A stretch of DNA of 64,000 nucleotides from Zygnema circumcarinatum. Its lineage: Eukaryota > Streptophyta > Zygnematophyceae > Zygnematales > Zygnemataceae. The notes beneath the pieces are model-generated. The model did no database searches, was not told the origin of the DNA, and was given only the letters and a program-made list of their open reading frames with translations. The DNA lies in the NCBI GenBank assembly GCA_037447605.1, contig CM074805.1:2068627-2132626 (forward strand), given 5' to 3'. Positions 35,501 through 46,812 of this stretch are shown piece after piece; the first letter of the stretch is position 1, and the number at the start of each line of letters is the position of its first letter. Position numbers and translations under genes: made by a program.

Positions 35501-38500
35501 ATGTGCGTGTGCGGCGCGTGCTGCATGTGCGTGGAGGCGGGGCTGTGCCTCACCTGCTGCTGCTCGCTGGGCGCGAGCCGCACGGCGGCAAAGTACATCT
35601 ATGGCGGTCTGTTCCTGGCTGGCACGCTGCTGGCGTGGGTCATCCGGGACTACAGCTCGTCTGCTCTTGACCATCTGAAACGTGCGCTGCAATGCCTTCT
35701 TTCCCCCTCATTCTCATGTGTGGGGCCGGCGGATGTTTGCAAGGACGGAGGTATAGCTGCGGTATTGAACCGAGCCCGAACAGCTTCACACTTATTTAGC
35801 GAAATTGCACTCCATTTGCGGACCCAGGAAAAACATACTGGAAGCACAATTGCAATTTCCTTACCCCTAATTGCATACTCTTTTACTTTTTCTGTCTCGT
35901 CTTCGTGAAGCACTACTGTAGCCGAAAAGCAGCAATATTTAGGTGTGGACTTGCTTTTGCACGCTGTTGAGGAATCTTAATATTTGGCGAAGATTATCCA
36001 TTGCCCGTAAGGCTATAGGTTCAGCGGAGCGGCTGAGCTCCTATGCGACTTAAAGAATTGTTGTAAAGACGTTTTTTGTTATTTGTCTCTCCTTTTTAGA
36101 AGCTTTTTCCTTTCCTATCCCTTTTTAGTGTTCTGGGAACTACAAAGGGATACTAAATTCGTCTTCCATAGGCCGTGATCAGCATTACATGTGTTTAATT
36201 CAATTACTTAGTCCGATCTCTAGTTTCACGGGTTTGGCTTTTGTCAAACATTTGTCGTACAAACGTACAAATTTGAGTACCTAACCGAAACATTTGCAAT
36301 CAGCCATCAGCCCTGTCACACTCTTCGCAGCCGTGTGATGGCGCATTTGTTAGTCCTTAAAGGCACCTTCTTGCGATTCAAACAAATCGAGAAAGTTTAC
36401 ACTATACGACCAAAGTCTTGCGACATGACGACAGGCACTAAATATCTCTTTTGTCTGAATTAGACCTTTTTGATTCTTTACCGACTTTAGCAAAGTAGCG
36501 ACGACAAACTGTGGTTATGGAAATGATCATAGCTCGGTGAAATTTTTTCACAACAGCAGTCCTTAAAATATTCTGCATCAAGCGTTCTGCTTTTGTAGAA
36601 ATGCCCGTCTGGTAGGTTTTCTTTTAATATAAAAGGTGGTCGCATTTTATCGGCATGGCCATGGACAGAAGTAGCAAGAGCAGAAGAAGAAGTAGCAGCA
36701 CTAACAGAAGAACTAGCAGCTGCAGAAACAGAAATAGCAACACTAAAAGCAGAAGCAGCAGCAGAAAACGTTTGGCTCATTTCTAGCAGTACTCGCCTTG
36801 CTGACAATTCCATGCGATTATTGGTAGGACCTCTTGCGCATTTCCAGTTTTGGAGTTACGCCCCGCCAATACTGGCGGTGCTGTCATGCCAATGAGCTAG
36901 GCCAGCTCTTGTTCTGCATCTGCAAAGAAGAGCCGGCTGTGGAATAGTCTTACGATTTTTGGAACATTTGAATTTCGAGCCTTTGCGTCTAAGGAATAAA
37001 ACCATTTTGGCCCTCTCTTTGGATAATTGTGCTTTTTTTTTTTTAATAGCTCAAACTTTGGTTTTGTCCTGATTGAGAAAGAGGCGTTACGTCTTCTCTG
37101 TTTCACCTTGTTCACGGATAGAGTCAATGGTTGTGATATGCACATAGGCGTGTTTAGATTGGTCTCTTTTGTGGATTTTTAGTTGCCCTTTTTTTTTCTC
37201 TAGTCCTTGCCAAGTTGTTGATGTTTCGCTCACTTCATCAGAAATGTGAACAAGAACCGATGAAAAGGAGCCCAATTTGCACTTCTTTGTTATACCACAG
37301 CTTGGATTGTAGTTTTACTGCTATGAAATGAAGCTGTACATCTGTCATTAAGAGGCCATTGTGTTTGTATGTTGTGCAGAGTTTCAAGGCTGTGACGGTG
37401 GACACAACTGTTTGGGAGTGGAAGGAGTTCTGCGAGTCAGCTTTGGTCTCACTCTCTTTTTCACCTTCATGTTTGCAACCACGGTGGGAACACTTGTCAC
37501 TGAGGACTGGCGAGACCGGTGGAATAGCGGCTGGTGGCCCCTCAAGTTTCTCGTGTGGATTTTATTTACCTTTCTGTGCTTCTGGATTCCATCAGGTGGG
37601 GGGTTCATGCCATGGAGAGCAAACTTGTTCTCATTTACGATTCTCTTCAAGGCGTACTGGGTTGATATCAGACAGCATCCCGTTGTCCAACGATGTGGTT
37701 GAAAGGTCTTTATGGATCTTGATCTTTGCAGTCCCAATGTTGGCAGACATGGCAATCGGACGGAAAGTAGTTCACTACTGCGTGAAGTGCTTTTCCTAAT
37801 GTGGCAGAATTCTTTCAAGTGTACGCGGAGGTTGCGCGAATTGGAGCAGCCCTCTTCTTGCTTATTCAAATAATTAGCATTATCAATTTTCTCTATGTTT
37901 GGAACGACAACTGGTTGGAAAACGAAACCAAATGGTTAGTGTATTGCCTTCTCGGTTCGCATGTCTTACCGCATGCGTATTTACTCCATGTTAAACTGGA
38001 AATGGACCATAGACTGCTGCACGATGTTTGACAAAATACAATAAGCGAGGGTGGGCTGTTGTTGGAATGTGCAGTTGGTTTCCATTGATATTGGTCTCGG
38101 TGGGATCTTTCCTCCTCTGCCTTACCGGCATCATTCTCATGTATGTCTGGTTTGCTCCACGTGCAACGTGCGGCCTCAACATTTTTTTTATCACGTTCGC
38201 GCTCGTCCTCGCACTTGTCATGACTGCCATCTCTCTTCATCCTGAAGTAAGGGAACGAGGTATCTGTCAGCGTTGTTCTCCTTTCAAATGCATTAGAGAG
38301 AGCATTGCGTTACCTTTTTTCTTCCAGTTTCTTCCTTCACTCGTACCCTTTCCACTCTCCCTCGCTGTCATACTGCTCTGTATCTTCTTCATCCCTCGCT
38401 GCATTTGCTTGCATAATTTACAATCAAACGACTTCGTTTTATGTCCATTGCCCTCACTTTTCCCGCTCTTCTTCAAGGACGGCTCGTATCACTTTCCATC

Positions 38501-40204
38501 TTCGTTCTCCCTCCCACTGTCTTTATCTCCCTTCACAGGGAATCCGCGAGGTTGAATCGACTACTGTGAAGTGCAGGGTGCCTTGGAACTGTCTATCTCT
38601 GTGTCTATGTGTGTGTGCACGAGAGAGCGAGAGATGGATTGCACTGTTGTGCAGAAATCAGTTCACAATCAATCAATGAATCAATCAATCAATCAATCCA
38701 CTGTGCATGCCGTCATTGGTCAATTTGCAGGTCCCCGCGGGTCTCATGACATCGGGGTGCGTGGCTCTGTACGCGACCTATCTCTGCTGGGCGGCGATCA
38801 TGTCGGAACCCTCAAGTGAAACATGCAACACGCGGCCACGCGAGACGGGTCAAGGCACTTTCATCATTGTCATAGTGAGCGTACCTGCCATTTGGGCTGT
38901 TTCATTCTTACCTCAGTGGAGTGCTAAGTTCCCAGACCAGTTTGGAGGAGTGTAGAGATTGGAAACAAGCTGCAAATACAAGTTTTAATTGTTGCCTTTC
39001 ACTTAATCAGTGGTTCAACCAAGTCTTGATGATGTAACCCCCCCATGTCCCTTCAGACCCATCGCTCCTTAGGAGATTTCAAAGTTTAGAGGCACATCAC
39101 AAGATGCGTCTAGAAACAGTTGCAGAACTCCCTTTATTGGCCTAGAATATAATCATCTGTCTTTGCACATATTACGTTCTTGCCTATTCCTTTTGAATGC
39201 TCTATATCTCACCCAAAGTGCATTTCTGCTGCTGGCTGGTAATGGGCAGAGCTTTCTTCTTGGCTTCGGTTCTATTATCGTTTCCACATTGACAACTGGC
39301 ATCGACTCTCGGGCCTTTTCATTGAAACCAAAAGAGTCGGACCTTGATGGGCACGTGCCATATGGATATGGCTTCTTCCACGTGGTGTTTGCTTTGGGGA
39401 GCATGTATATGGCCATGCTCTTCATTGGCTGGGATCTTAGCCAATCCTCTGTTGAGTGAGTTACAAATCCTTCTTAGATCCCTGGTCGAATGCTTTGTTA
39501 ACTTATTTTCTTTTAGTTCATCTACAATGATTCGAGTTTAGAATCCCACATACTACTTTACAATTGCGTGCATTCCATGTTGCACGCTGCACATTCACGC
39601 CCGGAGTAGGAGCCCTGTGACTTTCTGCTCTGCTTTGTTGCTTGCTGGTGGCAGTCTGTTCATCAACGTCCATCTGATAGGTTTGATCGTCGTTCATTGC
39701 CCTCCATCGTCCTCTCCGGCATCTGTGTACATGCAAATGATGCTCCTTCTGAGTGTGCTGCCTCTGATTCAGGTGGAGTATCAACGAAGGTTGGATCAGT
39801 GTCTGGGTTCAAATTGTTGCAAGTTGGATCGCAGCCGCACTTTACAGTAAGCCTCTGTCCTTACGTTGGGCTCACTGGAGAAACAGTACTTCGCTCATTT
39901 ACCTTGCCCGTGTTTCTAGGAACCTACCGGGCCATGTCCTTCCTTGCAGGAGTATGTTTTTTGTATGCGTGGTCACGAGGTTGGCATCTTATGGAGAAGG
40001 CAGGGGCAGTGAATGGAACAGATTCCGTGCAGTTCAAAATGTTGAACTGAACTGTATATCCATTTTCTTACCCATGTGAACATCAGAAGATGACTACATC
40101 AGGCTTCCAGTGCTTACTTGCCAACTGATGCTGTGCACTTGTTTTTCTCTGCAGTCTGGACGATGGTGGCGAAGTTTGTCTTCCCTGACCGCGATTTTGG
40201 CTAG
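35501..40204 (+). CDS. SERINC/TMS1-family multi-pass membrane protein
   Basis: The exons are 35501-35681, 37380-37595, 37808-37934, 38075-38246, a probable 12-nt microexon 38539-38550, 38731-38874, 39250-39455, 39773-39846 and 40155-40204. They keep phase and give about 393 residues (389 without the microexon), the usual family size. Diagnostic text: a Cys-rich N-terminus (CCMCVEAGLCLTCCC), GVLRVSFGLTLFFTFMF, YVWNDNWLEN, FAPRATCGLNIFFITF, SEPSSETCN, PYGYGFFHVVFALGSMYMAMLFIGW and GWISVWVQIVASWIAAALYIW. About ten hydrophobic helices are present. The sequence follows plant members of the family. SERINCs sit in endomembranes and the plasma membrane; they were named for serine incorporation into lipids, but the biochemical role is debated. 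Confidence 0.92.
35682..37379 (+). other. First intron (1.7 kb) of SERINC
   Basis: No exon of matching phase was found. It contains an AGCAGA-rich microsatellite-like stretch at about 36665-36770 that produces a Ser/Ala-rich open frame on the minus strand; I regard that frame as an artefact. Confidence 0.6.
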
Positions 40205-40761
40205 TCGAGAGGTCACTGTCGTTGAGCCACTCCCCTCAGACTCCATTTAGGAGAAGCGAGCCTGCCTCCTTGTCCCTGCGTTGGGGGGGGAGGGGTTGCC
40301 ATGTTGCTGTATATGTGTGCTATAAGAGAGCGAGTCTTTTAGGTCACAAAAGGTGCTCACTCCATTGCCGCAGCCGTGTTGCTGCCGCTTTGTTTAGAAC
40401 GTCTAAGTCCAACTTGTTTGTTGAATGGTAGATCTTAGGACCGCAGTGTTAATATACTCCTGTAACCCACGTTGGGCCGGCCTCCATTTTATCAAATGGC
40501 AGCCAATCACTCAGGATCCATTAAAGTATGCATTACAAACCTATCCTGGTCGCAATGTGATGGTGAAAGTCGGCGTCCACAGGACCAGGAGAGAGTGTGG
40601 GACCCCATAGACAGCGCGCGTTGGCTTCTTCTTCGTTTCTGAGGAAGAGAGGACTTCCTGTCGCCGCCATGGCCATGGCGGACGAGGAGGGGGAGAGAGT
40701 ACCACAGTACGTCAGAATGCGTCATGTCCGTACATCCGAGAGTTGCCGAGGTTGTACGGCC

Positions 40762-41196
40762 CAGGGGGACCCCATGATACCCCATGATATTTTCGCCATG
40801 GTTTCGGCAAATACCGGGCGAAAATATTGTTTTTGGCAAATACAAGGTCCGTGTTACCAATAGGCGAGCGGAATTATGTTAGAGTTCATGTATGTTCGTA
40901 CGTATCGTATCATATCGTATCGTACCGTGTTTTTAGATAAACGGACTCCTATTGGTGCCGTACGAATACCGTACGATTTAGAGATTCTATTCGTACTTGC
41001 CGTACAGCGTAATAGCCTGACTCGTGTTCGATGCCGTTTCGATTAACAGATTTTGTATTGGAAAATAGGTCAGGTTAGGTTAACATCCCTAATACGTTAA
41101 CACAGAGTTACCGTACAAAAAGGTGGTTTCGGCAAAATCGGGGCGAATTTCTTGGGGACGCACTGTACAAGGTGGAAAATATGACGAGGACCCCCT
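40762..41196. mobile_element. TA-type inverted-repeat element, degenerate copy
   Basis: The ends are CAGGGGGACCCC at left and GAGGACCCCCTG followed by TA at right. The interior shares ATTATGTTAGAGTTCATGT (40873-40891) and GTTTCGGCAAAAT-GGGGCGAA with the neighbouring element. The left TA is not evident. There is no coding capacity. Confidence 0.6.
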
Positions 41197-41212
41197 GTAC
41201 GTAAGAGTACAG

Positions 41213-41768
41213 TACAGTAGGGGGTCCTCATATTTTCCACCCTGGTTCCGGGCAAAATGAGGCGAAAATATTAAATTTGCATATATAAGGTTCGTGTTAC
41301 GAATAGACGGGCGGTATTATGTTAGAGTTCATGTTGAATCGTACGTATCGTACCGTGCCATATCGTACCGTATCGTACTGTGTCATTTAGCATCGTATCG
41401 TATCGTGACATATCGTGACGCATATACTGTCGTACATACTGTCGTCATCCAACCATCGGGGAGTTTCGTATCGTATTGGCCGTATCGTATCGTATCGTAT
41501 CGTATCGAAGTCAAGAAGACGGGGAGAAGAGCGAGCGCCTCTTACGGCGGCACGAGCGGGGAGATTAGGTGCGTTTTGCGTAAGCCCGTAACGGCTAGTA
41601 CAGATAGTACGAACAGTACGAACAGTACGAACGGTATGAACGGTACGAACGGTACGAATAGTACGGCTAACACAAGTTACCGTACAAAAAAGTGGTTTCG
41701 GCAAAATTGGGGCGAAAATATTGAGGACGCACTCCTTGGGGTGGTAAATACGAGGACCCCCCACTGTA
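41213..41768. mobile_element. TA-flanked inverted-repeat element, about 550 bp
   Basis: The left end is TA then CAGTAGGGGGTCCTCATATT; the right end is the near-complement, AATACGAGGACCCCCCACTG then TA. The terminal match extends inward as CCACC and GGCGAAAATATT blocks. The interior has TATCG pentanucleotide repeats (41340-41410 and 41465-41505) and a 9-bp tandem repeat AGTACGAAC (about 41598-41662). The TA duplication with CAGT-starting ends resembles Tc1/mariner-type MITEs. It ends 90 bp before the next start codon. Confidence 0.75.
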
Positions 41769-41858
41769 ACTGAAGTCGTACGGTGGGTGACGGAAGCGTA
41801 CAGTGAGTGGCGAAGGCCGCGAGGGAGGGAGGGAGGAAGGAGAGAGGAGGTGGAGAGG

Positions 41859-43298
41859 ATGGCGCCATGGCGGGCGGAGCAGGTGCTGGGGCCGGGCCGC
41901 CTGGCGCTGTTGCTGGGCGGGCTGCTGGCGTACGCGTACGTGCGCAGCGTGCAGGTCAGCTGCCTCGCTGATTACGAGCTTGAGCGAGTGCACCGCGCCT
42001 CCCTGTATGGCGCGAGGAAGCCGCACCAGCCTATGCCGTCGCTCCGCAGGAGCTTCTCGTTTGCCAAGTTCAGCAGCTTGTTGTTGGGAGGAAGTCTGAA
42101 GGATGCCAATGATGTATTGCCAGAAGGCGCTTCTCTGAAGATCGCTGTGGTAAATACGGTGTATTGGCATAGTGAGGTCGTGTTTTGGCTCGCGTACACG
42201 CTGCGGCAATTGCGAAATGTGGAGGTTTCTTTATATCTGTACTTCAATAGGTTCGGATCTAACGAATTCTTGGAAAGGATAGATTCTCCACGGCGATTCC
42301 GAAGGTTTCATAGCTCGAATTTCACAGACGGGGGATCCGCAAAGAAAAATCCAGATGTTATATTCTTTAATACTTGTGCCAGGGACATATGGAATGCAGG
42401 TAGTGTTGCAGCCGAGATGCTGAGATTGAATCCAAATCTGAAACTCATCTGCGTTGTGCATAGGCCTCTCGCTCTCCTCAACTTCACTACGGAGTTTCTT
42501 CCTTTTGCTAAAGCCGGAGGCCTGACCTTTATTGCTCTTGCTCCGCACGTGGGAAAATACATCACCGATACCGTGCTCCCACAGATGTTAGCTTATTCGC
42601 CGTATTTCGAGTCTGTTACCGTGACTTGGGCTCCGGCCACCTTCATATACAAGCCAGGCTCACCCTGTCCTTCAGACCTTTCGGAGATCTCACCTCGGAA
42701 TTTCGGAAATGCCTTTGCATGCTTCAATCACTTCGTTGTACAAGGTCAGGTGCAGGCACTTCGGCGAAATTACTCGCAGATATTTGATGGTCTAAATCAG
42801 TATATGTTGAAGAAACAAGACAGGTGGGCTACCTTTCGCCTTAACGTGCTTGGGAGTGTCAGAGAGAAGTTCAAGATTTCGCAACGTTTGCTGGCTAAGA
42901 AACTGCGATTCCTGAAGGAGCTGAAGTATGCTACTTATTACGAAGCTCTGCATGCACATCTCGCATTAGCGCCCGCTTTTGCATCAGACCTATATTTCTA
43001 CAACGTTTCGTCATCCTCTATGGCTGCTGCGCTCATTGCTGGGGTTCCTGTCATAGGAGATCGGAGGTTGCTCGAAGCATATTCCTTTTTTGAAGAAGAT
43101 GCAATTTTCCTGCAGCTAAATGGGGAGACTGAAGCTGATGCAATTAATCGTATACGGTACTTTTCTATGGCGGACATAATAGAGAAGAGAAAGAGGGCTG
43201 TTAATTTAAATGTCCGTTTGGTAGAAGGCAACGTTGAGCTATTCAAGTCCCTTTTATGGGGTCACAGGCCCAAACTGCGTGTAGGATTTAAGAGATAA
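41859..43298 (+). CDS. Single-exon type II membrane protein, GT-B glycosyltransferase-like
   Basis: The uninterrupted frame gives 479 residues from the ATG in GAGGATGGCGCC. An in-frame ATG lies 72 nt upstream, but the added residues are low-complexity and overlap the GAGGGAGG leader, so I prefer the shorter form. Residues about 10-28 form one hydrophobic helix after a short basic N-terminus, as in a Golgi signal anchor. The rest looks lumenal, with several N-x-S/T sites (SNFT, LNFT, NYS, NVS). The middle shows alternating strands and helices (SLKIAVVNTVYWHSE, KLICVVHRPLALLNF). Near the C-terminus, MAAALIAGVPVIGDRRLLEAY resembles the donor-binding half of GT-B enzymes. I do not recognise the family; glycosyltransferase is a fold-level guess. 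The lack of introns contrasts with most neighbours. Confidence 0.75.
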   Translation: MAPWRAEQVLGPGRLALLLGGLLAYAYVRSVQVSCLADYELERVHRASLYGARKPHQPMPSLRRSFSFAKFSSLLLGGSLKDANDVLPEGASLKIAVVNTVYWHSEVVFWLAYTLRQLRNVEVSLYLYFNRFGSNEFLERIDSPRRFRRFHSSNFTDGGSAKKNPDVIFFNTCARDIWNAGSVAAEMLRLNPNLKLICVVHRPLALLNFTTEFLPFAKAGGLTFIALAPHVGKYITDTVLPQMLAYSPYFESVTVTWAPATFIYKPGSPCPSDLSEISPRNFGNAFACFNHFVVQGQVQALRRNYSQIFDGLNQYMLKKQDRWATFRLNVLGSVREKFKISQRLLAKKLRFLKELKYATYYEALHAHLALAPAFASDLYFYNVSSSSMAAALIAGVPVIGDRRLLEAYSFFEEDAIFLQLNGETEADAINRIRYFSMADIIEKRKRAVNLNVRLVEGNVELFKSLLWGHRPKLRVGFKR

Positions 43299-44392
43299 TA
43301 CAGTGAAAATTCACATTGTAGACGTCGGATTTAGGGAGTTGTACTTCGGTTGTGTTATTACCTTCTACTCAAATCATTTTGTTGCAGCTTCTGCCTGGCC
43401 GGCTTGTTTTGCCCCGCATCATCGTGCCTTTATTTTAGGTGTGCTCTAAGTGGAGCAGTAGCAGGCTGGTGAATGGCGAGGTTACTTTTTTGCTCGACAA
43501 AAAAACTGCACATCTGTCCTGCCCTCAACAACCGTAACTCGGAATAGTAGGGACATATTTTTGGAGCGATGGAGCGACGCAACGAGGGTTGTACGAAATC
43601 TTTAGTGCAAGAAAATCGAGATTCGAGTATTCTCAACTCGTCGTCTGAGGTTTTTTCTTCCGGAGCATCAAAATTCTGTTTTAAGATGTATTCTACAGCG
43701 TACAGTGCTGATTCAGAATTATTTGCTTAAGACAGTAGGTATAGTTCTCATACAAGAAGCTTTCTCCATGTCACACTTTTTCAGTAAATATAAAAACACG
43801 GAAGTGCAAAGTATTTAAAAAATCCGTTACATTGTTCGACGAACACGTCAGATTTGTCTACCACTACTGAAAGCAGCTCCGAAACACCGTTATATGATGC
43901 CGCGAAATGCCTTCGCTGCCTTTTTCCAAAATCAGGGCCTTGGAAAAATAGGCGCATACATTGAAGGTCAAATGTCAAAATTATATTCACTAATTAAGTA
44001 AGAGGGCTGGAGTTCACTTTCGGGGGCCTCGGAGGTGCGAAGCTAACAAACCTGCAAAACCTCACCATACAAGCCCAGATTTCAGTCTAAGCTACAGCCA
44101 CCGCAGCTTGACTCTCAACATGCTTTGTGCGGGCAATAAAAGGCACAGCAGCAACTTCACAGTTCAAGTTTTTGCAGTGTATGGAACTGCATTATAGCTC
44201 TCATGCAGGGGCCTCAGAAGACTGGGAAATCATGAAACATCAAATGTGTGGAGCGCTCAGTGGAAGGAAAAGTCGTTTTTGTCAGTTTGCACATTGGGTG
44301 CAAGCACCCTTCGCCGACAGCCTTTAGGCATTTCTTCACAGCGCTTCACAGACATGTCACAACAGCGGAACAAAGCATTCAACTGCAGCTCT
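43299..44392. other. Intergenic region 3' of the GT-B-like gene
   Basis: AT-rich, no exon recognised. It should hold the 3' end of the plus-strand gene and possibly that of the unidentified minus-strand gene. Confidence 0.45.
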
Positions 44393-45930
44393 CTAGATCA
44401 TCCCTACTAGGTCATCCAAACAAATTTTGCAAGTGTTAATTACTGCTTGAGGGGGCTCAATATCTGCACTCTGAAAAATGCACTTTGCAAATCTCAAGTA
44501 ACTGTCATGGAACATTTGCAACATAACTTGCCTGTGTAGGTAGCTGGAAAAGTGATGGAGGACAGCTCCGCAAGCCCAGCCCTTATCACTTTGACAAGGC
44601 AAGGCAGAACTGCAAGAACAACGCAAAATCACTTACAGAAAGTAAGGTTACAGCAAATCGAGGAGCCCGTTGGTGAGAATCATATCCACTGCCAATTACG
44701 CTCTCAATAAAAGGAGATTTAATGAAATTGCTCCATACTACACACGTTCCAGATATCCAGATTAGATTAGGCCTAAAAAATAAGGCAAAGCCCTACAAAT
44801 TGTCTGTGTGAACAGGGGAAGTCACCTTTTAATAAGGTCCCGCAACAGTAGTCAGCCTCCTGCCCACGGGAGCAGGAGATAGGACAGGAACTATCCGCCC
44901 ATTCTGTCACTCCTTGTCAGCGCGCTGAAACATCAAAAAACCAACCAGTAGGTCCATTCAAAGTCTATGTGAGAACCAGAATGATGCCAGAAAAAAGTAG
45001 TAACTTAATCCTTGACCGCCTACTTTTCCACTGAAGTTGACTGGCAAAAGGGGCACACACCACACCCACTTCTGCAAGACATCGTATCATTGACCCAATC
45101 TAAAGATATTATCATCCTCCGACACAAAGGCGGCACAGAAAAAAACCGCTCCTGCTTTGAATAGATGATTAACTACTCTCTGAAGGATAACTAAGGACGG
45201 CTCGGTTGATGACCTCACCCTCCACTCTTTCCTTCAATGGTTCACAGGTTAGTCCATTTTGCATCGTATGACCAAACATACGCATACTAAAAAAGGTAGG
45301 ATTCTGAAGCAAGATATGTACATAATCTCTATATCATGACCATGCTTCGAAGTATATATGAAAATGTCAAAACAAGGAACAACAGTACTGACCTTCACTC
45401 GTGTCAGACAGACCGAAGTAGGTCCCATTTCTTTGCCTTCGCAGATCTGTAAAAACAATCACAACAGAATGATTGTAATGGAATGAAATGCGAGGAATAG
45501 CCCACTCTGTACAGCAACCAGAAACGGACTCGCAAACATTAACTGAAACGATAGATTACATTCACGGATATACCGAACAAGAAAGGCCCGCCTCATCATA
45601 GATTTCAGGGCAGGTGAGTAAGCTCGAATCATATAGCAAGGACTTCAATTGTTCCGACCTTGGGAAAAGAAGCAGAACAGAGTGTTCGCCTTGCATCACA
45701 GAATAAGCATAACCCCCGTTTCATTCATCCTACATTTTCCCTTAGGACAAGAGAGGCTCATCAAGCAGCATCGGATCCGCATCAGCATCAGCATCCGCAT
45801 CAGCATTCCGACACCGCTCTGACGACCAAACCCCAGCACACCAGATGGGCTGTAAAACTGTCAGCTGTCTAGGCATCGGCCAACATCCTTCCAAGAACAG
45901 GAAGAAACCATACATTGAAGGTCCGCCATC
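44393..45930 (-). CDS. Unidentified spliced gene (tentative)
   Basis: Several minus-strand blocks look like exons with splice sites. A possible first exon begins MADLQ at about 45930. A block at about 45680-45575 reads SEQLKSLLYDSSLLTCPEIYD. A 54-nt block at about 45450-45395 is bounded by TTTACAG and GTCAGT. A terminal block at about 44607-44393 follows TTCTTGCAG and contains LHHFSSYLHRQVMLQMFHD before a stop. I could not join them all in one phase, because an exon between about 44.7 and 45.4 kb seems to be missing. I recognise no domain. The alternative is a non-coding transcript or chance frames. Confidence 0.25.
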
Positions 45931-46217
45931 GCCGCCTGCAGGCAACCCCTCCCCTCTCCGACGGCGCCCTTGTTAGGCCCGAACCCCTCCAATACTCTCA
46001 CTCGCCTCGCCTCCGCTCCGCTACGCTCCCTGGCGGAGTCTGACCGCCCCCCATATATAGGCACGGACGGCACATACAAAGCAGGCGCGGCAGCCGGCGG
46101 GAGGCGGCACGCGCGGCGGAGGGAGGGAGGGAGGGTTCAAGGCTCCACCGCGCGGCAATCCGGTAATTTCAGAGAATAATAATAATTACAGGGGTGTATA
46201 CAGTACCCCTAAGTCAG

Positions 46218-46370
46218 TGGTTGTGAACCATTGGAACGGTTGACAACCATTGGATCCAATGGTTCCAACCGTTGTCGATAGTTGGCTGGGTCGCCATCCA
46301 ATGGTGACAACCATTGGAACGGTTAGTACCAATTGGATCCAATGGTTTCAACCATGTTGTCAATGCCTTC
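46218..46370. repeat. Repeated palindromic AACCATTGG motifs
   Basis: The perfect 20-bp palindrome AACCATTGGATCCAATGGTT is at 46245-46264. It is flanked by inverted AACCATTGGAACGGTTG-type arms. A second imperfect copy (ACCAATTGGATCCAATGG) occurs at about 46328. The segment could form a hairpin or cruciform. Confidence 0.8.
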
Positions 46371-46645
46371 AACTGCCCGAAAACCTGGAACCGGCTAAGT
46401 TGTGATGGCGTCCTATGTTGCGAAAGCACTTAGGGTGCTCTGGACGGCAGATCGTGCCGATGGGCATCTCGCAACATATGGTGCGCCACCGAGGCTCCAA
46501 GTTTCGCGAGCGGATGGATCCTGGAAAGAGACGCAGCCGCCAGCCCACACGGTCCGAGGCAGGGATGGATGGTGGCCACACTCACTCCTAAAGCCATGAC
46601 CGTCCCGGGGGTCTCCCGCCCCTCCCTCCGCGCGATGTGGCCCAC

Positions 46646-46812
46646 ATCGGCGACCTTCGCGACTGCTTCTAGGGCCGTGTTGTTCAGCCTAGAAGTACAT
46701 TTCCGCTCATAGGCATTTTACTTTTGTCTTTGGGTCCTTTGTGACCGTGTCGCCTTGTTTCCCCCTCATGCTTTCGTCTCCCCATGTACTTTGGATCGCG
46801 AGATCAATACCA
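46646..46812 (-). repeat. Dispersed repeat family A, copy 4
   Basis: Read on the minus strand: TGGTATTGATCTCGCGAT, AAAGTACATGGGGA, GAAAGCATGAGGGGGAAAC, TCACAAAGGACCCAAAGACA, CTAGAAGCAGTCGCGAAGGT. The GGCCATC part of the core is lost. The downstream block order matches the other copies. Confidence 0.65.

Larger units (their letters stand above)
40205..41858. other. Intergenic region with two related inverted-repeat elements
   Basis: No gene is supported. After about 550 bp of unique sequence come two TA-type elements (40762-41196 and 41215-41766) joined by a short GTAC-rich linker. A GAGGGAGG-rich leader then precedes the start codon at 41859. Confidence 0.6.

Noticed and set aside
36487-36813. 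108-residue Ser/Ala-rich frame on the minus strand
   Set aside because: It lies in a SERINC intron and mostly translates an AGCAGA-type low-complexity stretch.
44830-44930. Hairpin CTCCTGCCC-ACGGG-AGCAGGAG considered as a tRNA or structured RNA
   Set aside because: No cloverleaf, anticodon arm or TTC loop could be assembled, and no CCA-end geometry is present.
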